DNA of 15,339 bases, from positions 1 through 15,339 of the forward strand of contig CAJKHT010000066.1 in the NCBI GenBank assembly GCA_905199755.1, in the 5' to 3' direction. Under the pieces are notes generated by a model. That model did no database searches. It had not been told where the DNA came from and saw only the letters and a program-made list of their open reading frames with translations. The translations under genes were made by a program, and so were the position numbers. This stretch comes from an uncultured Eubacteriales bacterium. Its GTDB lineage: Bacteria; Bacillota; Clostridia; UBA1381. Below, in pieces: positions 6,354-12,748 of the stretch (its first letter is position 1; each line of letters opens with the position of its first letter).

Positions 6354-6584
6354 TCATACGATTTCAACCGCCGCTTTTTTATTTTCTCTGCTTGCGGCAG
6401 CCTTTACAACAGTTCTGATTGCTTTCGCAATTCTTCCCTGCTTGCCAATAACCTTGCCCATATCGCTTTCGGCAACACGAAGCTCTAAAGTTATTGAATC
6501 ATCTTCGTTGTTTACCTCTGTAACGGAAACCTGTTCGGGGTAATCAACAAGAGACTTGGCTATAATTTCCAATACTTCTTTCAT
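6354..6584 (-). CDS. khpA: KH-domain RNA-binding protein KhpA (YlqC family)
   Basis: This 76-residue protein is essentially one KH domain. The RNA-binding loop G-K-V-I-G-K-Q-G-R is at about residues 43-51, followed by helix I-A-K-A-I-R-T-V-V-K-A-A-A. It is the YlqC/KhpA family, usual partner of KhpB (Jag/EloR), linked in other Firmicutes to control of cell elongation and small-RNA binding. Position between rpsP and rimM is the conserved one. GGAGGG lies 8-9 nt before ATG 6584, and the gap from the rpsP stop is 18 bp, indicating one transcript. Length is normal. The identification is firm; the physiological role here is from family knowledge. Confidence 0.92.
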   Translation of the reverse strand: MKEVLEIIAKSLVDYPEQVSVTEVNNEDDSITLELRVAESDMGKVIGKQGRIAKAIRTVVKAAASRENKKAAVEIV

Positions 6585-6602
6585 CAGCCTTGCCCTCCGC
6601 TA

Positions 6603-6845
6603 TTAGATAATATTCGACTTCTTCAAAAGAGCCTTTACAGTATCTGTAGGCTGAGCACCGTTACCAATCCATTTCTTTGCAGCCTCTGCATCTATATTGA
6701 TTTCAGCGGGATCTGCAAGCGGATTAAATGTGCCGATTTCTTCAATAAATCTACCATTTCTGGGATATCTTGAATCTGCAACTACAACTCTGTAGAAAGG
6801 AGCCTTTTTAGCACCCATTCTTCTTAATCTGATTTTTACTGACAT
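6603..6845 (-). CDS. rpsP: 30S ribosomal protein S16
   Basis: Ribosomal protein S16 binds 16S rRNA in the 5' domain and is needed for 30S assembly. The 80-residue sequence begins M-S-V-K-I-R-L-R-R-M-G-A-K-K-A-P-F-Y-R-V-V-V-A-D-S, the invariant N-terminus of the family, and continues P-R-N-G-R-F-I-E-E-I-G-T-F-N-P. Length is typical. A strong site, AGGAGGTG, lies 6-7 nt before the ATG, as expected of a highly expressed ribosomal protein. It is preceded by ffh with a 57-bp gap holding a small hairpin (6880-6897), and followed closely by khpA. Confidence 0.97.
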   Translation of the reverse strand: MSVKIRLRRMGAKKAPFYRVVVADSRYPRNGRFIEEIGTFNPLADPAEINIDAEAAKKWIGNGAQPTDTVKALLKKSNII

Positions 6846-6879
6846 GATTTCACCTCCTGAATATGGTTGCTTGTATATG

Positions 6880-6897
6880 AAAAGCCATAGGCTTTTT
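6880..6897 (-). other. Small hairpin in the ffh-rpsP gap
   Basis: AAAAGCC and GGCTTTT form a 7-bp stem with a three-base loop just after the ffh stop codon. The following T tract is short (TTTT, then CATATA), so it is a weak terminator at best. It more likely protects the ffh 3' end or the start of a processed rpsP message. It is the only structure I see in this 57-bp gap apart from the rpsP ribosome binding site. Confidence 0.35.
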
Positions 6898-6902
6898 ATA
6901 CC

Positions 6903-8246
6903 TTATCTGTTTTTACGAAGCCTTTTGAGCATTTTGCTCTGCTTTATTCCCGAAAATTGCTTCATCATTTTCTGCATCTGCGCAAACTGCTTTAACAGCT
7001 GATTTACGTCCTGCACACGCGTACCGCTTCCCTTTGCAATTCTTACCTTTCGGTTTGCACCGATTATTGACGGTTTTCTGCGTTCTTCAACGGTCATTGA
7101 CTGTATAATTGCTTCTATGTGAAGCATTCTCTTCTCATTTTCGACTGTATCAACCTGGTCAAGGATTTTTTTGTCCACACCGGGCAGCATGCCGATTATC
7201 TGCGAAAACGAACCCATTTTCTTTATCTGGCGGAATTGCTCCAAAAAGTCGTCCAAATCAAATTCCTGCTTTCGGATTTTAGCCTCAAGCTCCGCCGCCT
7301 TTTTTTCATCTATTGTCTCCTGTGCTTTATCAATAAGAGTAAGTACATCGCCCATACCGAGTATTCTCGATGCCATTCTGTCCGGGTGGAATTGTTCCAA
7401 ATCTCCCAGCTTTTCGCCTATTGATGCAAATTTTATCGGTTTTCCCGTAACCTGCTTTACCGACAGTGCCGCACCGCCGCGCGTATCACCGTCCAGCTTT
7501 GAAAGAATAACACCGGTTACATCAAGCTGTTCATTAAAGGTTTTTGCTACATTTACCGCATCCTGACCTGTCATTGCATCGACAACAAGCAGAATTTCCG
7601 ACGGTGATGTCTGCGCCTTTATATCGCTTAATTCGCGCATCAGCTCTTCATCTATATGCAAGCGTCCCGCCGTATCTATAATAACGGGATCGTTACCGTG
7701 CTTTATCGCATGCTCAACAGCTTCCTTTGCGATTTTTACGGGGCTTACATCTGTTCCCATCGAAAATACGGGAACCTGTATCTGACCGCCCAAAACCTCC
7801 AGCTGTTTTACGGCGGCAGGTCTGTACACGTCACACGCAACCATAAGCGGACGCTTATTCATCGTCTTTGTAAGATTCAGCGCAAGCTTTGCCGTTGCCG
7901 TGGTTTTACCCGCTCCCTGCAAACCGCACATCATAATAACCGTAGGCGGTTTTGATGAAAATTCCAGTCTTGACGCCTCTCCGCCTATCATCTGAGTAAG
8001 CTCGTCATTTACGATCTTCACAAGCTGCTGCGCCGGAGTAAGCGACTCGAGTATCTCCTGTCCCAATGCCTTTTCGGATACCGCTGCCACAAATTCCTTT
8101 ACAACTTTAAAATTTACGTCAGCCTCCAGAAGAGCCAGCTTAATTTCACGCATGGCATCCTTTATGTCTTTTTCGTTCAGTTTACCTTTTCCGCGCATTT
8201 TCTTAAATACGCCCTGCAGTTTTTCGCCAAGGCTTTCAAATGCCAT
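6903..8246 (-). CDS. ffh: Signal recognition particle GTPase Ffh (SRP54)
   Basis: Ffh binds signal sequences emerging from the ribosome and, with the SRP RNA and receptor FtsY, targets proteins to the membrane. The 447-residue protein has the N-terminal four-helix domain (1-90). Its G domain shows G-L-Q-G-A-G-K-T-T (108-116), D-T-A-G-R (191-195) and S-K-L-D-G-D-T-R-G-G (249-258). The Met-rich M domain (about 325-447) includes I-I-G-M-L-P-G and the RNA-binding segment around R-K-V-R-I-A-K-G-S-G-T. Length is normal. AAAGGAG lies about 10 nt before ATG 8246. It follows ylxM by 20 bp, the conserved pairing. No SRP RNA gene was found in the window. Confidence 0.97.
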   Translation of the reverse strand: MAFESLGEKLQGVFKKMRGKGKLNEKDIKDAMREIKLALLEADVNFKVVKEFVAAVSEKALGQEILESLTPAQQLVKIVNDELTQMIGGEASRLEFSSKPPTVIMMCGLQGAGKTTATAKLALNLTKTMNKRPLMVACDVYRPAAVKQLEVLGGQIQVPVFSMGTDVSPVKIAKEAVEHAIKHGNDPVIIDTAGRLHIDEELMRELSDIKAQTSPSEILLVVDAMTGQDAVNVAKTFNEQLDVTGVILSKLDGDTRGGAALSVKQVTGKPIKFASIGEKLGDLEQFHPDRMASRILGMGDVLTLIDKAQETIDEKKAAELEAKIRKQEFDLDDFLEQFRQIKKMGSFSQIIGMLPGVDKKILDQVDTVENEKRMLHIEAIIQSMTVEERRKPSIIGANRKVRIAKGSGTRVQDVNQLLKQFAQMQKMMKQFSGIKQSKMLKRLRKNR

Positions 8247-8266
8247 TATTAAGGACTCCTTTCCGC

Positions 8267-8611
8267 TTATATTTCCTCGGATAAATTCCGCGATATTTCC
8301 TTTAAGCGCTCAATCTCGGTGCTGTTACTGTCATTTTTCAGCCTGTCAATTATCTCGTTCATTTCACCGATTTGCTTTGTTATATCGCCAAAGCGCTTGA
8401 CAAGCCCCAATTTTTCCTCATATCCGTTAAGTAGCCTTTCACCTTTCTTTATAAAATCCCTTGCTCCCTGACGGCTTATCATGCTTTCCTCGGCAATCTC
8501 CGCCAGCGACAAATCCTGATTATAGTACATATCCAGCGCATCGTATTGTTTTTCCGTAAGAAGCTGACCGTAAAAATCCATCAGCATGATGATTTTCATG
8601 TTCTTTTCCAT
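8267..8611 (-). CDS. ylxM: YlxM/p13-family helix-turn-helix protein
   Basis: This 114-residue, almost entirely helical protein belongs to the YlxM family, always found just upstream of ffh. The N-terminal part resembles a sigma-70 region-4-like HTH: L-T-E-K-Q-Y-D-A-L-D-M-Y-Y-N-Q-D-L-S-L-A-E-I-A-E, then S-R-Q-G-A-R-D-F-I-K-K-G (about 47-58). The C-terminal half is charged and likely coiled coil. In streptococci YlxM is reported to bind SRP components and modulate Ffh GTPase activity, so it may be an SRP accessory factor rather than a transcription factor. GGAGG lies 7 nt before ATG 8611. A consensus promoter at 8656-8684 makes it the first gene of the leftward operon, with an untranslated leader of about 38 nt. 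Confidence 0.9.
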   Translation of the reverse strand: MEKNMKIIMLMDFYGQLLTEKQYDALDMYYNQDLSLAEIAEESMISRQGARDFIKKGERLLNGYEEKLGLVKRFGDITKQIGEMNEIIDRLKNDSNSTEIERLKEISRNLSEEI

Positions 8612-8655
8612 GCAAGCGCCTCCGTGGTGTAAAGCTTTTTAACTTGACAGATGCT

Positions 8656-8684
8656 ATTATACATTAATTTACGTCATTTGTCAA
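8656..8684 (-). promoter_or_regulatory. Consensus sigma-A promoter of the ylxM-ffh operon
   Basis: On the minus strand TTGACA (8684-8679) and TATAAT (8661-8656) both match consensus perfectly with 17-nt spacing. The predicted start is near 8649, about 38 nt before the ylxM ATG. It is back to back with the OLE promoter (8742-8770), and 57 bp of AT-rich DNA separate the two -35 boxes. Confidence 0.9.
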
Positions 8685-8741
8685 TAGTTTTTTTAATATT
8701 TTTTATCTTGTACCAATATAGTGTTATTTTTACGTTTAGGG

Positions 8742-8770
8742 TTGACATTTCACGCGTAAAATGCTATAAT
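8742..8770 (+). promoter_or_regulatory. Consensus sigma-A promoter of the OLE RNA
   Basis: TTGACA (8742-8747) and TATAAT (8765-8770) are perfect consensus with a 17-nt spacer. The predicted transcription start is A8777, just before the first long-range stem of the RNA at 8782. A perfect promoter is expected for an abundant non-coding RNA and argues that this region is transcribed in its own right. Confidence 0.92.
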
Positions 8771-8776
8771 ACCGAT

Positions 8777-9412
8777 AATAGCGGTGCAGTATCCTAGTCA
8801 GTTCTGTTTTGCGGAAAGCGGGCCTAAAAATCCGCAAAATGGCACATCGATGAAGTTTCTGGTGTCTGAGCTTTGAACGCCCAGTTCGGGGCGGATGCTG
8901 GGAGTTAAGGCTGCGGGGCAGCTTCCAATGGCATGGATTCCTTGACCCCGCTTCCGCGGAGGCCTGCGACTGTGGGTGCCGTTGCTTTACGGCATAAGCA
9001 TTTACGGCGCAGGGGAAAACCTGTATTGCGGTTAGTAGCCCCCTAAATTTCGGGGAGTGAATGCTGTGTGCAGCGTAGCCAGCCTTGAGTGGGTTTGGCG
9101 GATAGGTGAGCAGCCGGTTTCGTGGCAGCGTACGAGCCCGGTTACGGTATCGCACCTTGAAACCTCTCTCTGCAAAAAAGGATAAGCAAAACAAAGGCTG
9201 TTTGGGAAAACCTCTAGGCTGTCGATTATTCGGGCGGATACGGGATTGCAGTACGGACTCAGTGGCAATCAGGGAACGTTTTTATACGTGGTTGTCTTTA
9301 AAGGGAAACCACTGTTTTGGCAACAATTCAGCAGACAATCGGGAAAGCCTTCCTGACCTAAGCCGTAAACTTTACCGTATCCGCTGCCCTATACCAATTA
9401 TACCGCAACCGA
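8777..9412 (+). ncRNA. ole: OLE RNA (ornate, large, extremophilic RNA)
   Basis: About 636 nt with no credible gene on either strand, starting at a perfect promoter, folded throughout, and followed by a membrane-protein gene, dxs and tlyA. That synteny is the diagnostic OLE-oapA-dxs-tlyA arrangement of Firmicutes, and OLE RNAs are about 600 nt. Long-range stems close the molecule: 8782-8792 with 9400-9411 (one bulge, one mismatch) and TAGTCAG 8795-8801 with CTGACCTA 9353-9360 (one bulge). Local hairpins include 8807-8815/8831-8839 (TTTTGCGGA/TCCGCAAAA), 8878-8882/8889-8893, 8913-8918/8946-8951 (GCGGGG/CCCCGC), 8977-8982/8989-8994 (TGCCGT/ACGGCA), 9040-9043/9052-9055, 9063-9066/9071-9074, 9244-9249/9265-9270 (GATTGC/GCAATC) and 9288-9293/9307-9312 (GTGGTT/AACCAC). 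In known hosts OLE forms a membrane ribonucleoprotein with OapA and affects tolerance of cold, alcohols and Mg2+. I could not check conserved OLE nucleotides against an alignment. The exact 3' end is inferred from the closing stem. Confidence 0.9.
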
Positions 9413-9413
9413 C

Positions 9414-9470
9414 AAAAGCTCCGTTTAACCGCACAATACGGCAGTTAAATCAGAAGCTTTTTAATTTTAA
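9414..9470 (+). terminator. Terminator-like hairpin between OLE RNA and oapA
   Basis: AAAAGCT (9414-9420) pairs with AGCTTTT (9455-9461), and nested inside TTTAAC (9424-9429) pairs with GTTAAA (9444-9449). The tail is T-rich (TTTTTAATTTTAA). Internal loops make it imperfect, so it probably releases most transcripts as free OLE RNA while letting some polymerase read into oapA-dxs-tlyA. It could equally be the 3' stem of OLE or a processing site. Confidence 0.55.
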
Positions 9471-9492
9471 CCTTTAAGGATTGATACATAAA

Positions 9493-10056
9493 TTGAAAAC
9501 AAATAAAAAATTCAAAGTTCCGCGCCCCGATACGAATGTGTCTGTTTCACATTCATGGGCGCTTACGGTAACGGCTGTATCTTTTGTGCTGTCCGTAACC
9601 TTCGGTGTCATAACCACCACAATGCTTGACAGTATCGCCCTTGCATGGGCGTTTGTTTTGCTGTTTGCCATTGTTGCGATAAATATACTGTTTGACCTCA
9701 TAGGCACTGCAGTAATGAATGCCGAGGAGGCTCCGTTTCATTCGCTTGCGTCGCGCCGGGCAAAGGGCGCTTCAAAAAGCATTTTTATAATCCGTCATGC
9801 ACCGCAGATTACAAGTCTGTGCTGTGATATTATAGGAGATATAGCCGGAATTATATCCGGTTCGGCAACCGCGGTAATAGCGGAGGAGCTTGTCCGCACA
9901 TTCTCTTGGGAAGGAATTTTGCCGAGCCTGCTCCTCACAGGGCTTGTAAGTGCACTCACCATAGGCGGAAAAGCAGTCTTTAAAGGTATTGGAATGCGAA
10001 ACGCAAATTCTGTTGTGTTCACGGTGGGAAAGGCTGCCGATATATTCAAAAGATAA
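9493..10056 (+). CDS. oapA: OLE-associated membrane protein OapA
   Basis: This small integral membrane protein (187 residues from TTG 9493) matches OapA by position directly after OLE RNA and before dxs, and by size. Four hydrophobic segments are visible at about 22-43, 48-73, 109-131 and 140-160. The cytoplasmic faces are very basic (K/R-rich N-terminus; H-S-L-A-S-R-R-A-K-G-A-S-K-S around 83-96; G-G-K-A-V-F-K-G-I-G-M-R around 158-169), as expected for an RNA-binding membrane protein. The third hydrophobic segment begins C-C-D-I-I-G-D, putting D112 and D116 in or near the membrane. There is no ATG near the start. TTG 9493 lies 12 nt after AAGGA (9476-9480); TTG 9481 abuts that site and is unlikely. 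In known systems OapA anchors OLE RNA at the membrane as a dimer. It lies 21 bp before dxs, so it is probably co-transcribed. Confidence 0.88.
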   Translation: MKTNKKFKVPRPDTNVSVSHSWALTVTAVSFVLSVTFGVITTTMLDSIALAWAFVLLFAIVAINILFDLIGTAVMNAEEAPFHSLASRRAKGASKSIFIIRHAPQITSLCCDIIGDIAGIISGSATAVIAEELVRTFSWEGILPSLLLTGLVSALTIGGKAVFKGIGMRNANSVVFTVGKAADIFKR

Positions 10057-10077
10057 TGACTCCGGGGTGATTACTAT

Positions 10078-11934
10078 ATGAAAAAACTGATAAGCAATAT
10101 AAATTCGCCGAAGGATATAAAAGAACTGAATACCGATGAGCTTAATTCTCTCGCCTCGAATATACGTGCATTTCTTATTGACAGCGTTTCCAAAACAGGC
10201 GGTCACCTGGCTTCAAATCTGGGGATTGTGGAGCTTACTCTCGCAATACATAAGGTTTTTGACATTCCGCGTGACAAAATAGTATTTGATGTAGGGCATC
10301 AGTCTTATGTTCACAAGCTTATCACCGGCAGACGCGAGGATTTTTCTTCTCTGCGCAAATTCGGCGGCATTTCGGGATTTCCGAAAACAAATGAAAGTCC
10401 CTGTGATTCGTTTAACACAGGTCACAGCTCTACCTCGATTTCAGCCGCACTTGGCATGGCACGTGCGCGTGACCTGAATAAGGATAACTACAATATAATC
10501 GCACTTTTCGGAGACGGTGCACTCACCGGCGGCATGATGTACGAAGCAATGAATGATGCCGGACACTCAAAGACTCCGCTTATACTTATATTAAACGACA
10601 ATGATATGTCTATCTCAAAAAACGTGGGGGCAGTCGCAAAGCATCTGCGCAAGCTGCGCACCACTCAATTATATTTTAAATCGAAATATGCTGTTGAAAA
10701 AATACTCGATGCCATTCCTCTTATCGGCTCACCGTGCGCAAGGCTTATACGCCGTATCAAGCGCAATATAAGAAGAATTGTCCTCCCCACAACAATGTTT
10801 GATGATTTGGGATTTAACTATATAGGACCTGTTGACGGTCACAACCTCAATACTCTTATCACATGTCTTGAATATGCAAAAAATGAAAAAAAGCCCGTTC
10901 TTATACATGTACAAACAATAAAAGGCAAAGGCTACACCCCTGCGGAAAACAATCCGCAGAAATTTCACGGAATAGGAAAATTCAATAAATTCACCGGTGA
11001 GACTCCTCCCTCCTCCCCGACTTATTCGGAGTGCTTCGGCAAAAAGCTTACGGAGCTTGCGGAAAGAAACGGCAAAGTCATTGCGGTAACGGGTGCAATG
11101 CCCAACGGCACGGGACTTGATTTGTTTGCAAAAAAGTTCAAAAGCAGATTTTTCGATGTTGGCATAGCCGAGCAGCACGGAGTAACACTGTGCGCAGGAC
11201 TTGCGGCATCGGGATACATTCCCGTAATTCCGCTGTATTCATCATTCTTGCAGCGTGCCTATGACCAGACGCTTCATGATGTGTGTCTGCAAAAGCTTCA
11301 TGTTGTATTCCCGATAGACAGAGCCGGAATAGTGGGCGCGGACGGCGAAACCCACCAGGGAATTTACGATATATCTTATCTTTCGCACATGCCTAATATG
11401 TCGATTTTATCCCCCTCCTGCTTTGCAGAGCTTGAGGATATGCTCGAATACGCAATTAATGTTCACAAGGCTCCGATTGCAATACGATATCCCAGAGGAG
11501 GAGCGCAGTCGGAATACGAATATAGCGGTTTTACGTTCGGCAAGGCGGTAACACTGCAAAGCGGAAAAGATTTAAGCATTATAACCACCGGCAGAATGAT
11601 TATAACAGCAAAAAAAGTTTCGGATTTGCTTGCCGCGCATAATATCCGCTGTGAGATAACGGCATTGCCTACAATCAAACCGCTCGACAGTGCTGCGGTC
11701 ATTGCAGCTGCAATGAAAACAAAAAATGTAATTACCATAGAGGATAATGTAAAGGTCGGGGGCATGGGCAGTGAAATTGCCGTTCTGCTTTCCGAAAAGC
11801 AGACAGAATGCCGATTTAAAATATTTGCATTCCCCGACAAGCCTATAACACACGGCAGCATAGAAGAGCTTGACAGTTTCTATGGTGTCGACGCAAATAC
11901 AATAACGAACGAGGTATTAAAATGGGTAAAATAA
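10078..11934 (+). CDS. dxs: 1-deoxy-D-xylulose-5-phosphate synthase
   Basis: Dxs condenses pyruvate with glyceraldehyde 3-phosphate, using thiamine diphosphate and Mg2+, in the first step of the MEP isoprenoid pathway. The 618-residue length is standard. Key segments are G-H-L-A-S-N-L-G (42-49), D-V-G-H-Q-S-Y (71-77), G-H-S-S-T-S-I-S (115-122), G-D-G-A-L-T-G-G (145-152), N-D-N-D-M-S-I-S (173-180, with 145-180 forming the thiamine diphosphate motif), G-P-V-D-G-H (250-255), G-I-A-E-Q-H (362-367, catalytic Glu365), D-R-A-G-I-V-G-A-D-G-E-T-H-Q-G (414-428) and Y-P-R-G-G. ATG 10078 has GGGGTGA about 9 nt upstream. It follows oapA by 21 bp and its last codons overlap the tlyA start. The OLE-oapA-dxs linkage is the known one. 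Confidence 0.97.
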   Translation: MKKLISNINSPKDIKELNTDELNSLASNIRAFLIDSVSKTGGHLASNLGIVELTLAIHKVFDIPRDKIVFDVGHQSYVHKLITGRREDFSSLRKFGGISGFPKTNESPCDSFNTGHSSTSISAALGMARARDLNKDNYNIIALFGDGALTGGMMYEAMNDAGHSKTPLILILNDNDMSISKNVGAVAKHLRKLRTTQLYFKSKYAVEKILDAIPLIGSPCARLIRRIKRNIRRIVLPTTMFDDLGFNYIGPVDGHNLNTLITCLEYAKNEKKPVLIHVQTIKGKGYTPAENNPQKFHGIGKFNKFTGETPPSSPTYSECFGKKLTELAERNGKVIAVTGAMPNGTGLDLFAKKFKSRFFDVGIAEQHGVTLCAGLAASGYIPVIPLYSSFLQRAYDQTLHDVCLQKLHVVFPIDRAGIVGADGETHQGIYDISYLSHMPNMSILSPSCFAELEDMLEYAINVHKAPIAIRYPRGGAQSEYEYSGFTFGKAVTLQSGKDLSIITTGRMIITAKKVSDLLAAHNIRCEITALPTIKPLDSAAVIAAAMKTKNVITIEDNVKVGGMGSEIAVLLSEKQTECRFKIFAFPDKPITHGSIEELDSFYGVDANTITNEVLKWVK

Positions 11935-12731
11935 GACTGGATGCTTTACTTGTTTCAAGCGGACAGGTACAAAGCCGCGAACGCGCCAAAGCGCTTATCA
12001 TGGCAGGACAGGTTTATATAGACAACCAAAAATGCGACAAAGCCGGCATGATGGTAGACGAAGATAAAACCAAAGCCGAAATTCGCGGAGAGCAGCTCAA
12101 ATACGTGAGCCGCGGCGGACTTAAGCTCGAAAAAGCAATGCAAAGCTTCCCTATCACGCTTGAAAACAAAGTGACAATGGACATCGGCGCATCAACGGGC
12201 GGTTTCACCGATTGCATGCTGCAAAACGGTGCAAGAAAGGTTTTCGCGGTCGATGTCGGATACGGTCAGTTTGCATGGAAGCTCCGCCAGGATTCGCGTG
12301 TGGTGAATATGGAACGTACCAACATACGTTATGTAACTCCCGAACAAATAGGCGAAGAAATAGATTTTGCGTCCATTGATGTTTCGTTTATTTCCCTGCG
12401 GCTGGTATTACCCGTGGCAAAGGAGCTGACCGCATGCAACGGTGAAATTGTCGCACTTATAAAGCCTCAGTTTGAGGCAGGACGCGGACAAGTCGGAAAA
12501 AAAGGTGTTGTCCGTGATATTAACGTTCACTATGAGGTCATAAAAAATGTTTCGGATTTTGCATATGAAATCGGTCTTTTCCCTTCGGGACTTACCTACT
12601 CACCCGTAAAAGGCCCCGAGGGAAACATTGAATATCTTATATATCTGAAAAAATCGGGCAGTGAAAATGTTATCACCGATGAGCTTATACATGAGATTGT
12701 TACAAAATCACACGAAGCCTTGCAGCAATAG
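11922..12731 (+). CDS. tlyA: TlyA-family S4-domain rRNA 2'-O-methyltransferase
   Basis: The 269-residue protein has an N-terminal S4 RNA-binding domain (about 4-64; R-L-D-A-L-L-V and S-R-E-R-A-K-A-L-I-M-A-G-Q-V) and an RrmJ/FtsJ-like methyltransferase domain. Visible parts are Y-V-S-R-G-G-L-K-L (61-69), SAM-binding D-I-G-A-S-T-G-G-F-T-D (87-97), D-V-S-F-I-S-L (153-159) and I-K-P-Q-F-E (180-185). Mycobacterial TlyA methylates 16S and 23S rRNA riboses; the old name 'hemolysin' is doubtful. Its ATG overlaps the dxs 3' end by 13 nt with GAGG about 8 nt upstream, indicating translational coupling. It commonly follows dxs in Clostridia, where argR and recN often come next; here ispE follows instead. 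Target nucleotides in this organism are unknown. Confidence 0.95.
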   Translation: MGKIRLDALLVSSGQVQSRERAKALIMAGQVYIDNQKCDKAGMMVDEDKTKAEIRGEQLKYVSRGGLKLEKAMQSFPITLENKVTMDIGASTGGFTDCMLQNGARKVFAVDVGYGQFAWKLRQDSRVVNMERTNIRYVTPEQIGEEIDFASIDVSFISLRLVLPVAKELTACNGEIVALIKPQFEAGRGQVGKKGVVRDINVHYEVIKNVSDFAYEIGLFPSGLTYSPVKGPEGNIEYLIYLKKSGSENVITDELIHEIVTKSHEALQQ

Positions 12732-12748
12732 TCAAAGGAGACGGATAA

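Noticed and set aside
8777..9412. RNase P RNA, tmRNA, SRP RNA or GOLLD/ROOL-type RNA as alternatives to OLE
   Set aside because: The conserved RNase P GAGGAAAGUCC-type segment and tmRNA ends were not found, and SRP RNA is much shorter. No prophage or tRNA context for GOLLD/ROOL was seen, and the oapA-dxs-tlyA synteny fits only OLE.
9414..9470. A full-strength terminator ending the OLE transcript
   Set aside because: Internal loops and an interrupted T tract make it weak, and oapA-dxs has no other visible promoter, so partial read-through is more likely.
8736..9477. Open frames inside the OLE region (152 aa and 78 aa on minus, 123 aa on plus)
   Set aside because: None has a good ribosome binding site or recognisable family. 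They overlap each other, are rich in Arg/Pro/Cys or low-likelihood composition, and coincide with a strongly folded RNA behind a perfect promoter.
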